A stretch of DNA of 64,000 nt from Dolomitihabitans soli (GCF_022213955.1 NZ_JAKNTW010000010.1:343335-407334), one strand, 5' to 3'; shown: positions 24,822 to 32,718, counted from the stretch's first letter. Made by a program: numbers and translations. Notes: generated by a model from the letters alone, not told the origin.

Positions 24822-24899
24822 CCAGTCGGGTTCCCGCGCTTCGGCGGACGGTCCGTCCACGGGCTTTCGTGCGCCGGGACGGCGGTCTAGGATGCGCCT

Positions 24900-24913
24900 A
24901 GCAAGCGCTTGAT
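24900..24913. promoter_or_regulatory. KstR2-type operator box 2
   Basis: A second exact copy of AGCAAGCGCTTGAT, 92 bp from the first and 19 bp before the enoyl-CoA hydratase start, where a bound repressor would block transcription or initiation. Two identical 14-mers in a 260-bp divergent gap are unlikely by chance. Confidence 0.6.
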
Positions 24914-24931
24914 CAATGTGGAGGCCGCACT

Positions 24932-25747
24932 GTGGAAGTACTGCCCATCAGCACCCCGCACTGCCGCGTCGAGCGCGACGGCCATCTCGTCATCGTCACC
25001 ATGGACCGGCCCGAGGCCAAGAACGCGCTCTCCACCGACATGCTGGTCGGGCTCGCCGACGCCTGGGCCTACATCTCCGCCGAACCCGGCGTCCGCGTCG
25101 GCATCCTGACCGGCGCGAACGGCACCTTCTGCGCCGGCGCCGACCTCAAGGCCATGGCCGTCCCCTCCGCCGACCCCCGGGTACGGCAACGCGCCTCGGA
25201 GATCCCCGACTACCACTGGAAGGGCCTCCTCCGCGACACCGGCGCCCTCCCCACCAAGCCCATCGTCTGCGCCGTCGAAGGCCACGCCGTCGCCGGCGGC
25301 ACCGAACTCCTCGTCGGCACCGACCTGCGCGTGGTCGCCGAATCCGCCACCCTCGGACTCTTCGAAGCCCGCCGCGGCCTCTTCCCGATGGGCGGCAGCG
25401 CCGTCCGCCTCCCCCGCCAGATCCCCTACGCCTTCGCCATGGACCTCCTCCTCACCGGCCGCGCCGTCACCGCCGGGGAGGCCCTCACCATGGGCCTCGT
25501 CAACCGCGTCGTCCCCGACGGCCAGACCCTCCTCGCCGCCCGCGGCCTCGCCGCCGAGATCGCCGCCTGCGGCCCCCTCGCCGTCCAGGCGATCCTCCGC
25601 ACCTACCGCGAGACCCTCGCCCTCCCCGAACCCGAAGCCCTCAAGATCTCAGACGCCCTCGGCTGGCCCGTGATCGGCTCCGAAGACGCCAAGGAGGGCT
25701 CCCGCGCCTTCCGCGAAAAACGCCCCGCAACCTATTCCGGCCGCTGA
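24932..25747 (+). CDS. enoyl-CoA hydratase / crotonase, EchA19-like
   Basis: Crotonase-family protein of 271 residues that would hydrate an enoyl-CoA in beta-oxidation. The oxyanion-hole segments are present (GANGTFCAGADLKAM and AVEGHAVAGGTELL), as are two candidate catalytic Glu residues, one in GGTELLVG and one in LFEARRGLFPMGG. The start is GTG, with GGAGG 7 bases upstream. It is divergent from the fadD/ltp operon and shares its putative KstR2-type operators. Gene content parallels EchA19 of the mycobacterial cholesterol side-chain pathway; the identity of the CoA substrate is inferred. Confidence 0.88.
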   Translation: MEVLPISTPHCRVERDGHLVIVTMDRPEAKNALSTDMLVGLADAWAYISAEPGVRVGILTGANGTFCAGADLKAMAVPSADPRVRQRASEIPDYHWKGLLRDTGALPTKPIVCAVEGHAVAGGTELLVGTDLRVVAESATLGLFEARRGLFPMGGSAVRLPRQIPYAFAMDLLLTGRAVTAGEALTMGLVNRVVPDGQTLLAARGLAAEIAACGPLAVQAILRTYRETLALPEPEALKISDALGWPVIGSEDAKEGSRAFREKRPATYSGR

Positions 25748-25769
25748 TCCGCGTTCCGCTGATCCTTTA

Positions 25770-25858
25770 CGGCGAGCCCACCCGGCGCCCCGCGCCGCAC
25801 CTGGCCGGTGTCCGTGGCGTCACGCTCCTCCAGTGCGCATGGCCGCGCGCCGCGACGA
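25770..25858. repeat. dispersed intergenic repeat, copy A
   Basis: About 89 bp that match 29162-29251 in the same orientation. Over the first 63 aligned bases there are about ten mismatches (84% identity); the match continues with a one-base gap. Both copies lie in gene-free DNA just after a plus-strand gene. Nature unknown: a small non-autonomous element or a conserved RNA structure are options. Confidence 0.6.
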
Positions 25859-25896
25859 CTCGCCCCTTGGCCATATGGCACCTTCACAACCGCCGG

Positions 25897-26092
25897 TCAG
25901 GCGTTGGATCGCCGTTGGCGGAGCAGCCTGCTCCCCACGAACCAGATCACGGCCGGCACGCAGGCGGCGATGACCACCGCGGTCAGCACGCCGGCGTACT
26001 GGTCCACGACCTCCCAGTTCTCGCCGAGCAGTAGCCGGCCATCACGAAGATCGTGTTCCAAGCGCTCCGGTCAGGGCAGCGAGGTAGGTCAT
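25897..26092 (-). pseudogene. C-terminal remnant of a DedA-family membrane protein gene, frameshifted
   Basis: Three minus-strand frames read in succession MTYLAALTGAL, then WNTIFVMAGY, then LLGENWEVVDQYAGVL and a final hydrophobic helix ending in RRSNA-stop. Joined, they match the end of DedA-family proteins. Two single-base deletions explain the frame changes, and the N-terminal two thirds are missing. It can no longer make a working protein. Confidence 0.6.
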
Positions 26093-26206
26093 GACAGACC
26101 TCCCCCAGATGGGACGAGACCGACGGCGCCTCGGCCGAGACCGCCATTCGCGCGGTCGCGGCGACTCCTCGACGACCAAGAGGACACCGGCCAGAAGGGA
26201 CACTCG

Positions 26207-27028
26207 ATGAACTCCCCCGCACGCGCCGGCCACCAGGCCCGCGCCACCGCACACCAGGCGGCCAACAGCCAGGCCCTCGACCGCCTGGCCCGTCTCGGGC
26301 TCGCCTGCCGTGGCGTGCTCTACGCGCTGATCGGCGTGCTGGCCCTGCAGATCGCGTTCGGCGACGGCGGCGGCCAGGAGGCGGACAAGGGCGGCGCGAT
26401 CTCCACGGTCGCCGAGCTGCCCTTCGGCGCGGTCATTCTATGGATCATGGTCGTCGGCTTCGCGGCCCTGGCCCTCTGGCAGCTCTCCGAAGCGGCGATC
26501 GGCCGCCGCGAGACTGTCGACCGGGCCAAGTCGGCCGGTCGGACGGCCGTCTACGTCCTGATCTTCGTCACCCTGCTGGCCGTGCTCCTCTCGGGCGGCG
26601 CGGGGTCGGAGGACAAGAAGTCCAAGGACCTCACCAGCACGATCCTCGACCTGCCCGTCGGCCAGGTCCTCGTCGGCCTGATCGGCCTCGGCATCATCGG
26701 ACTCGGCGTCTACTGGGTCCACGAGGGGGTCACCAAGAAGTTCCGTGAGGAACTCAACCTCGGCCAGATGTCCCCGCGCGCCCGCTCGACGATGGAGCGG
26801 CTCGGCCTCGCCGGATACATCGCGCGCGGCGTCATCGCCGGCGTGGCCGGTGTCTTCGTCATCCAGGCCGCGATCGCCTATGACCCGGACAAGACCAAGG
26901 GAATCGACGCCACCCTCAGATCCTTCGCCGACACCCCCGTGGGCCCCTGGCTGCTCGTCGTGATCGCCCTCGGCCTCGTCCTGTTCGCCGGCTACTGCTT
27001 CGGCGAGTCCCGCTGGCGCCGTACGTGA
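26207..27028 (+). CDS. DUF1206 membrane protein
   Basis: Membrane protein of 273 residues with six helices arranged as three repeats of a helix pair, the pattern of DUF1206. Each repeat starts with a phrase such as LARLGLACRGVLYALIG, GRTAVYVLIFVTLLAV or LGLAGYIARGVIAGVAG. The start is ATG 26207 with AAGGGA 6 bases upstream. DUF1206 proteins are widespread in actinobacteria and uncharacterised. No operon partners: debris on the left, a convergent decarboxylase on the right. Confidence 0.85.
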   Translation: MNSPARAGHQARATAHQAANSQALDRLARLGLACRGVLYALIGVLALQIAFGDGGGQEADKGGAISTVAELPFGAVILWIMVVGFAALALWQLSEAAIGRRETVDRAKSAGRTAVYVLIFVTLLAVLLSGGAGSEDKKSKDLTSTILDLPVGQVLVGLIGLGIIGLGVYWVHEGVTKKFREELNLGQMSPRARSTMERLGLAGYIARGVIAGVAGVFVIQAAIAYDPDKTKGIDATLRSFADTPVGPWLLVVIALGLVLFAGYCFGESRWRRT

Positions 27029-27071
27029 ACACGCACCGTGGAGCATCGAGGACGCCGCCGGCGGAGACGAC

Positions 27072-28457
27072 TCACGAGGCTCGGTGGGCGGCGTCCAGGG
27101 CGGCCTTGACCCGGCCGACGTCGTCGGCGGTCGTCTTCCAGCTGCTGAACGCGGCCCGGATCGCCGGGACACCCGCGTAGACGGTGGGAGTGAGGAACGC
27201 CTCGCCTGAGGCGCCGACCCGTTCGAGGAGCCGGGCGACGGCGGCGGGGTCAGGCTCGCCGGCCGGTGTGAAGCAGACGACGTTCATGATGACGGGTGCG
27301 AGCACGCGCCAGGCGGGATCGGCGTCCAGCAGGCGGGCCAGTTCGCCGGCCCGGTCGACGGAGTCCTGCACGATCTTCCGGTGGCCGTCCAGGCCGTAGG
27401 CCAGCAGGGTCATCCACGCGGGCAGGGCTCGCAGGCGGCGGGAGTTCTCGACCGTCAGGTGGACCGGTTCCGGGTGGTCGTCGTCGAGGACTCCCAGGTA
27501 GGCGCCGAGGCTGGCGAACACCCGTGCCTGCAGGTCCCGGCGCCGGGTGAACTGGGCGCCGCAGTCGTAGGGGACGTTGAGCCACTTGTGCAGGTCGACG
27601 CACACCGAGTCGGCGGCGTCGAGCCCGTCCACCAGGTGTCGCCGGCTGTCCAGCAGCGCGGCGTACGCTCCGAACGCGCCGTCGACGTGCAGCCAGAACG
27701 GGTGGCTCTCGCGAAGCTCGGCGAGCGCCGCCAGGTCGTCGAAGTCGACGGTGTTGACCGTACCGGCGTTCGCCACCACGATCACCGGCTCGTCCGGCCG
27801 TTCCCGCAGCGCCGTGGCCAGCGCGCCGACGTCCACCGCCTCCCTGCCGGGCCGGGTCGCCACCTGCCGCACCGAGTCGCGGCCGAAGCCCAGGATGGAG
27901 GCGGCCTTGTAGACGCTGGCGTGCGGGGAACCGGACAGGATGGTGACCGGCCCCAGGGCGGCGGCTCCCGCGTCGGAGACGATCGTGCCCCGCTGCTCAC
28001 CGAGCCACTCACGGCCGATGGCGAGCCCGACGAGGTTCGCCGCCGTCGCCCCCGTGACCGTCATCCCGTGGTGCCGGTGGCTCAGCCCGAACATCTCGCG
28101 AAGCCATCCGATGGTCTGGCTCTCCAGTTCCGCCGCGCAGGAGTCGCCGGTGGACATGACGTTCTGGTCGAAGACGCTGACGGCCCAGTCGCCGAGAACG
28201 GCGGCGGGAGTCGCCCCGCCGGTGACGAACCCCAGGTAACGGGGGCCGGCGCTGCCGGAGAACCCCGGCTCCCAGTCGCGCAGAAAGGTCTCCAGCGCGG
28301 CCAGGCCGCCGACGCCTTCCCGAGGCAACGGAACCGGCGGCGGGTGTGCCGCGTCGCCGGCGACGGGCCGGGTGTCGAGTCCCGCCGCTCGTTCCCCCAG
28401 CAGCCGGGCCGCGTCGGCGAGCAGACTGGGCAGGTGATCATCCATGGGTGACGACAT
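27072..28457 (-). CDS. PLP-dependent decarboxylase (group II, aromatic-L-amino-acid decarboxylase-like)
   Basis: Group II PLP decarboxylase of 461 residues. The Schiff-base Lys is in VCVDLHKWLNVPYDCG (about residue 290), preceded by LHVDGAFGAY with the PLP-nitrogen Asp and a TVTGATAANLVG phosphate loop. Such enzymes decarboxylate aromatic amino acids, glutamate or similar to amines; which one is not evident. No ribosome site is seen; TAGAAT (28466-28471) lies 8 bases before ATG 28457, so the mRNA may be leaderless. ATG 28445 is an alternative start. Confidence 0.85.
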   Translation of the reverse strand: MSSPMDDHLPSLLADAARLLGERAAGLDTRPVAGDAAHPPPVPLPREGVGGLAALETFLRDWEPGFSGSAGPRYLGFVTGGATPAAVLGDWAVSVFDQNVMSTGDSCAAELESQTIGWLREMFGLSHRHHGMTVTGATAANLVGLAIGREWLGEQRGTIVSDAGAAALGPVTILSGSPHASVYKAASILGFGRDSVRQVATRPGREAVDVGALATALRERPDEPVIVVANAGTVNTVDFDDLAALAELRESHPFWLHVDGAFGAYAALLDSRRHLVDGLDAADSVCVDLHKWLNVPYDCGAQFTRRRDLQARVFASLGAYLGVLDDDHPEPVHLTVENSRRLRALPAWMTLLAYGLDGHRKIVQDSVDRAGELARLLDADPAWRVLAPVIMNVVCFTPAGEPDPAAVARLLERVGASGEAFLTPTVYAGVPAIRAAFSSWKTTADDVGRVKAALDAAHRAS

Positions 28458-28465
28458 GGGCCGCA

Positions 28466-28471
28466 ATTCTA
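28466..28471 (-). promoter_or_regulatory. -10 box of the decarboxylase gene (probable leaderless start)
   Basis: TAGAAT on the minus strand matches TATAAT at five of six positions and ends 8 bases before the ATG at 28457. No clear -35 is visible 16-18 bp upstream. It supports 28457 as start of both transcript and protein. Confidence 0.4.
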
Positions 28472-28532
28472 GGTCAGCGGCACCTCACGACTCTCCCGGA
28501 CGAAGCCCGCCGTACTGTGTACGCTCGCCCGT

Positions 28533-29111
28533 GTGGCTGACCATTTAGCGGACGACACCCGCACCAACCGCGAACGCATGCTGGCCGGCGACCTCTACAA
28601 CGTCGACGACCCCGAACTTCTGGCGGCCCTGCGAGAGGCCAGCCGGCTCGTCCACCGCTACAGCGAGACATATGCGCAGGATCCGGACGCGGCGCGGCCC
28701 CTGCTGGAGAAACTCCTCGGCTCGATAGCCGAGAACGCGTACGTCAAACCGCCCCTCCACGTCGACTACGGCGCCCACATCACCATCGGCCCCGGCACGT
28801 TCGTCAACAGCGGGCTGACGGCGCTCGACGTCGCCTCGATCACGATCGGCACCGACGTCCAGATCGGCCCGAACGTCCAGCTGCTCACCCCCACCCATCC
28901 CCTCGACCCGGAGCAGCGCCGCAACAAACTGGAGGCGGCCAAACCGATCGTGATCGGCGACAACGTGTGGATCGGCGGGGGCGCGATCGTCCTCCCGGGG
29001 GTCACCATCGGCGCCAACAGCGTGATCGGCGCCGGAGCCGTGGTCACGAAGGACATCCCGGCCAACGTCGTGGCCGTGGGCAACCCGGCCCGAGTGATCC
29101 GCCACATCTGA
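28533..29111 (+). CDS. sugar O-acetyltransferase, maltose acetyltransferase family
   Basis: Left-handed beta-helix acetyltransferase of 192 residues. The N-terminal maltose-acetyltransferase helix pair (NRERMLAGDLYNVDDPEL) and the hexapeptide repeats (ITIGPGTFVN, ITIGTDVQIGPNV, IVIGDNVWIGGGA) are clear, with the catalytic His in LTPTHPLD. It would transfer acetyl from acetyl-CoA to a sugar or lipid-linked sugar. GTG start without a ribosome site; TACGCT (28520-28525) lies 7 bases before it, again suggesting a leaderless message. Divergent from the decarboxylase gene. Confidence 0.9.
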   Translation: MADHLADDTRTNRERMLAGDLYNVDDPELLAALREASRLVHRYSETYAQDPDAARPLLEKLLGSIAENAYVKPPLHVDYGAHITIGPGTFVNSGLTALDVASITIGTDVQIGPNVQLLTPTHPLDPEQRRNKLEAAKPIVIGDNVWIGGGAIVLPGVTIGANSVIGAGAVVTKDIPANVVAVGNPARVIRHI

Positions 29112-29161
29112 CCCGCAAGCCGCCAGACGACAGCCGGAAAAGTGCCGGCCCCGAAGACGTA

Positions 29162-29251
29162 CGGCAAGCCCGGTCGGCGCCACGCGCCGTACCGGGCCGG
29201 GGTCCGTGGCGCCACGCTCCGCCAGCGGCGCATGGCCGGTCGCCGTCACGA
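29162..29251. repeat. dispersed intergenic repeat, copy B
   Basis: Second copy of the element at 25770-25858, in the same orientation and again about 50 bp after a plus-strand gene. The best conserved segment is GTCCGTGGCG(C/T)CACGCTCC. See copy A for the comparison. Confidence 0.6.
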
Positions 29252-29340
29252 CCCGGCCGCCGGCCGTCCGGATGCCGCGAAACCCGCGCGGCGCACGTCC
29301 CGGCGTGAGCCGCATCGCCGTCCCGCACGAACGCCTGAGT

Positions 29341-29390
29341 GAGCCGGAGCGAGCCGGAGCGAGCCGGAGCGAGCCGGAGCGAGCCGGAGA
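29341..29390. repeat. 10-bp tandem repeat, five copies
   Basis: GAGCCGGAGC is repeated five times; the last copy differs at its final base. A small minisatellite in non-coding DNA, likely to vary in copy number between strains through replication slippage. Confidence 0.85.
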
Positions 29391-29441
29391 GTGCAGGTGT
29401 CAGGCTCGCAGGCCGCTGCGGTCCTGGCGTACCGATCGGGG

Positions 29442-29795
29442 TCAAAGCGCCGCCGCGCGGGCGGCCATCACCTCGTCGACGTTGGCCTCGGCCCAGTCGG
29501 TGATGGCCTTGATCGGAGTCTGCAGGGTCAGGCCGAGGGGGGTCAGCCGGTACTCCACGCGCGGGGGCACCTCGGCGAAGACCTGTCTGGTCAGGAGGCC
29601 GTCGCGGGCCATCGCACGCAGGGTCTGGGTGAGGACCTTGGGGGTGACACCGTTGATCATTTTGCGCAGTTCGGTGAATCGGCGTGGGTTGCCGTCACTG
29701 AGGGTAAGCACGACAAGCACCGTCCACTTGTCGCCGATCCGGTCGAGGACCAGACGGGTGGGGCAGTTCGGGTCGAAGGCATCTCCGTGCTTCAT
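29442..29795 (-). CDS. HxlR-family transcriptional regulator
   Basis: HxlR-type winged-helix regulator of 117 residues, starting MKHGDAFDPNCPTRLVLDRI. The conserved IGDKWTVLVVLTLSDGNPRRF recognition core and the Cys after the N-terminal Asn-Pro pair are present; in redox-responsive HxlR proteins that Cys senses thiol stress or reactive electrophiles. It is divergent from an NAD(P)-binding reductase gene, a standard pairing. The 88-bp gap holds an inverted repeat at 29835. Confidence 0.92.
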   Translation of the reverse strand: MKHGDAFDPNCPTRLVLDRIGDKWTVLVVLTLSDGNPRRFTELRKMINGVTPKVLTQTLRAMARDGLLTRQVFAEVPPRVEYRLTPLGLTLQTPIKAITDWAEANVDEVMAARAAAL

Positions 29796-29834
29796 GGTTT
29801 CCAAAGGGTACCAATAGCACGTTGAAGTAACCGA

Positions 29835-29847
29835 TATCCGATGGATA
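29835..29847. promoter_or_regulatory. candidate HxlR operator
   Basis: TATCC-GAT-GGATA is a 13-bp inverted repeat midway between the HxlR and reductase starts, 40 bp from the former and 37 bp from the latter. Size and place fit a dimeric winged-helix regulator controlling both genes. Confidence 0.45.
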
Positions 29848-29883
29848 CTGTCCAGTTGCTGAGACGCCAGAGGGAGACATTTC

Positions 29884-30507
29884 ATGAGAGTTCTGCTGTT
29901 CGGGGCCACCGGAATGATCGGGAGCCGGGTGGCCGCCGAAGCGAGGGCCCGGGGGCACGAGGTCACCGGGGTGACCCGTGGCGGCGCCGGCGAGACGGTG
30001 ACCGGAGACGCGAGCGACGCCCGCGCCGTGGCCGCGCTCGCCGCCGGGCACGACGCCGTGGTCCTGGCGGTCGCGCCGCCCCGCGACGGCTCGGCGGCGG
30101 CGGCCCCGCTGCTCGCGGTCGGGCTCGGCGTGCTCGACGGGCTCCGCAAGGCGGGCGTCCGCCGTCTGCTCGTCGTCGGCGGAGCGGGCAGCCTGGAGGT
30201 GGCGCCGGGCGAGCGGCTCGTCGACACGCCGTCGTTCCCCGCCGTCTACAAGAACGAGTCGCTGGCCCAGGCCGAACTGCTGGACCTGCTCCGCGCCCAG
30301 GCCGACGACCTGGACTGGACCTACCTCTCACCGGCGGCGGAGATCGCGCCGGGCGAGCGCACCGGCTCCTACCGCCGGGGCGGCGACCAGTTGCTCACCG
30401 GCCCCGACGGCACGAGCACCATCAGCGCCGAGGACTACGCCGTGGCCCTGGTTGACGAACTGGAGAACAACACCGCCATCCGCCGCCGCATCACCGTCGC
30501 CCGCTAG
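29884..30507 (+). CDS. NAD(P)-binding reductase, NmrA/atypical SDR type
   Basis: Rossmann-fold protein of 207 residues beginning MRVLLFGATGMIGSRV, the glycine-rich dinucleotide motif GATGMIG of atypical short-chain dehydrogenases. The family (YwnB/NmrA-like, NAD(P)H-binding) includes flavin and quinone reductases and redox sensors. Other landmarks are LLVVGGAGSLEV and the late DWTYLSPAAEI segment. The divergent HxlR gene suggests induction by electrophiles or disulfide stress. Confidence 0.88.
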   Translation: MRVLLFGATGMIGSRVAAEARARGHEVTGVTRGGAGETVTGDASDARAVAALAAGHDAVVLAVAPPRDGSAAAAPLLAVGLGVLDGLRKAGVRRLLVVGGAGSLEVAPGERLVDTPSFPAVYKNESLAQAELLDLLRAQADDLDWTYLSPAAEIAPGERTGSYRRGGDQLLTGPDGTSTISAEDYAVALVDELENNTAIRRRITVAR

Positions 30508-30585
30508 TGCGGTGTCCACAACCTTCGCCGGGGTCACCACGACCCCGCCGATCGCCACCGCTCCGAGGGTCCTTCTGCTCATCCA

Positions 30586-31359
30586 TCACGCATCCCCCCA
30601 AGGCGCCGCAAAAACGCCGGGCAGCCCCTCGGCGAGCTTCCTGACCTTCTCCGCCGCGGCCTCCCCGCCGCCGGCCAGCTTGACGTGGAACTCCTCCGGC
30701 GGGTTGGACAGCACCAACTCCCATCCACCGCTCATGCCCCCACGAGCGCTGTGCCTGGCTTCTCGCGACACGAAGGCGAGGTCGGCGAAATAGACCACCG
30801 CGACCTCCGGCAGCTCACGCAGGCGCTGGTAGATCGTGTCCTTCTCGTCCTCCGTGGCCGGCCCGCGCCCCGCGCACGGCCCTGAGTCCACCACCCCCTT
30901 CTCAGGGCACAGGGAGATCCCGACCTCCGTCTTGCCCGTCCAGAAGTCTGTCGCCAGACCGATCGCCTTGCCCACCCCCGGCATCGCCTCGACCACCGCC
31001 TTCAGCGAGGGGAAGTCGTCGCGATCGGCCAGGCCGGCCTTGACGAACGCCGCCTCGCCCACGCCGCCCGGCTCGCGAGTGATCCGCGCGCGCGAGATCC
31101 CGGGGATGAGCCGCAGCCTGGCCAGCACGGCTTCGCCATCCTTCTTCGTCGCGAGGGGCCCCCCGTCGCATCTCGGATCGATGGCGTTCTTCGTGCACAT
31201 GTTGACCTGCACCGTGGCCGTCATCGGCCACGGTCCGGAAGGCGGCGGCGCCGGGCCGTCGCGGAACCAGGGCCCTGCCCACGCTCCTGCTACGGCAGCC
31301 GACAGGACGAGCACCGCCGTCGCCCACATCCCACGCCTCATCCAAGCCCTTTCGCGCAT
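30586..31359 (-). CDS. secreted/membrane-anchored protein with two FtsX extracellular domains
   Basis: Protein of 257 residues with one N-terminal hydrophobic anchor (about 8-28, MRRGMWATAVLVLSAAVAGAWA) and two domains resembling the FtsX extracellular domain: residues ~48-125 (VQVNMCTKNAIDPRC ... LRLIPGISRARI) and ~142-200 (VGISLCPEKGVVDSGPC ... LRELPEVAVVYF). Each starts with a beta-strand and a Cys pair about ten residues apart. FtsX proper has one such domain inside a four-helix permease and uses it to control cell-wall hydrolases. No permease part and no ftsE partner are here, so this is an orphan, duplicated version. Confidence 0.75.
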   Translation of the reverse strand: MRERAWMRRGMWATAVLVLSAAVAGAWAGPWFRDGPAPPPSGPWPMTATVQVNMCTKNAIDPRCDGGPLATKKDGEAVLARLRLIPGISRARITREPGGVGEAAFVKAGLADRDDFPSLKAVVEAMPGVGKAIGLATDFWTGKTEVGISLCPEKGVVDSGPCAGRGPATEDEKDTIYQRLRELPEVAVVYFADLAFVSREARHSARGGMSGGWELVLSNPPEEFHVKLAGGGEAAAEKVRKLAEGLPGVFAAPWGDA

Positions 31360-31565
31360 CCCGGACGGGAAGACCGAGTGCCGCCCGAGGTGCGCGTCAC
31401 GCTACGGGGCCGCGTTATACGTCCGATTTAGGTCGATGCGAGCCACAACATCACGTGCCGCAGAGCTGCTCGCCCCGGTACTCGCATCGACCAGCGCCAG
31501 GACGGCCGTTGATGTGCTGTACTACCGCATCAGGGCAGGCACCCGCTCGTCCACCTGGGGGCGCC

Positions 31566-32678
31566 TCATTCGGTGAGATGGGTGAGGCGTTCCGTCGCCT
31601 GGAGGTACTCCTCGACCAGGGAGAAGATCACGTCGCGGGTGGAGCGGACCTGGTTCATCGTGCCGATGATCTGCCCGGCCGGGAACGTGGCCAGTTCGGC
31701 GGCGTCGGATCGGCCGATGCGGCGCAGGGCCTCGGAGACCAGCATGAACTGGAGGGGCATCGGCAGGGTGCCGGGCGATTCGGTGGTCTCCCAGGCGTCG
31801 GTCCACTCGTTCTTGAGCAGGCGGGCGGGCTTGCCGGTCCAGGAGCGGGAGCGGACGGTGTCGCGGGAGGTGGCTTCGAGGATGCGCCGGCGGGCCATCT
31901 CGGGTGTGTCGGCCTCCTCGACGGTGAGCCAGAGGGAGCCGGTCCAGACGCCCTCGGCCCCGAGGGCGAGTCCGGCGGCCATCTGCCGGCCGGTGCCGAT
32001 GCCGCCGGCGGCGAGCACGGGCACGTCCACGGCGTCGACGACCTGCGGGATCAGCACCATGGTGGAGATCTCGCCGGTGTGACCGCCCGCTTCGGTGCCC
32101 TGCGCGACGACGATGTCCACACCGACCTCGACCTGCTTGACGGCGTGGCGGGGGGTGGAGGCCAGGGCGGCGACCTTGACGCCCTTCGCGTGGGCGAGTT
32201 CGACGACGTCGGCGGGCGGCGGCCCGAGCGCGTTGGCGAGCAGCGCGATGGGGTGTTTGAGCGCCACCTCGACCTGGGGCCTGGCGGTGGCGTCCGTCCA
32301 GCCGAGCAGCACCTTGCCCGGATCGCTGTCGGCGGCGAGCGGGGGGACCCCGTGGGAGCTGAGGAGCTTCTCCACGAAGGCGCGGTGGCCGTCGGGGATC
32401 ATGCCCTGCAGCCTGCCGACGAGGTCCTCGGGGGAGTCGACGCCGAGGTCGGCCCCCGCGTAGGAGGCGGGCATCACCACGTCCACGCCGTACGGCCTGC
32501 CGTCGACGTGGTCGTCGATCCACTTGAGCTCCGTTTCGAGCTCCTCCGGGGTGAAGTAGAGGGCTCCCAGCACACCCATGCCGCCGGCCCGGCTGACGGC
32601 CGCGACGACGTCCCGGCAGTGGCTGAAGGCGTAGATGGGGAACTCGATGCCGAACATCTCGGTGACTCGTGTCCGCAT
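31566..32678 (-). CDS. nitronate monooxygenase-family FMN oxidoreductase
   Basis: FMN-dependent TIM-barrel protein of 370 residues from ATG 32678 (MRTRVTEMFGIEFPIYAF). The nitronate monooxygenase / 2-nitropropane dioxygenase signatures are clear: AGGMGVLGAL near the start, VAQGTEAGGHTGE with the catalytic-type His, and VLAAGGIGTGRQMAAGLALGAEGVWTG for FMN phosphate binding. Members oxidise nitronates or act as enoyl reductases and dehydrogenases. A short inverted repeat lies 41 bp upstream. A role in the lipid pathway of this window is possible but not shown. Confidence 0.85.
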   Translation of the reverse strand: MRTRVTEMFGIEFPIYAFSHCRDVVAAVSRAGGMGVLGALYFTPEELETELKWIDDHVDGRPYGVDVVMPASYAGADLGVDSPEDLVGRLQGMIPDGHRAFVEKLLSSHGVPPLAADSDPGKVLLGWTDATARPQVEVALKHPIALLANALGPPPADVVELAHAKGVKVAALASTPRHAVKQVEVGVDIVVAQGTEAGGHTGEISTMVLIPQVVDAVDVPVLAAGGIGTGRQMAAGLALGAEGVWTGSLWLTVEEADTPEMARRRILEATSRDTVRSRSWTGKPARLLKNEWTDAWETTESPGTLPMPLQFMLVSEALRRIGRSDAAELATFPAGQIIGTMNQVRSTRDVIFSLVEEYLQATERLTHLTE

Positions 32679-32718
32679 GGCCTGACTGTACGGCGACGCG
32701 ACCAGAAACTGCAACGCG

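Larger units (their letters stand above)
29112..29441. other. 330-bp gene-free stretch with two repeats
   Basis: Between the acetyltransferase and HxlR genes I see no credible gene. It contains dispersed repeat copy B (29162-29251) and a 10-bp tandem repeat (29341-29390). Open frames here consist mostly of repeat-derived Arg, Pro and Ala. Confidence 0.55.

Noticed and set aside
30328..30582. Small minus-strand gene starting MSRRTLGAVAIGGVVV
   Set aside because: The start looks like a signal peptide, but the rest overlaps the end of the NAD(P)-binding reductase gene in antisense and has no recognisable content or ribosome site.
31566..32678. IpdC-type sterol-ring enzyme
   Set aside because: IpdC is also a nitronate-monooxygenase relative, but the N-terminal and central sequence here fit the general family better, and there is no KstR2-type box or ring-degradation gene beside it.
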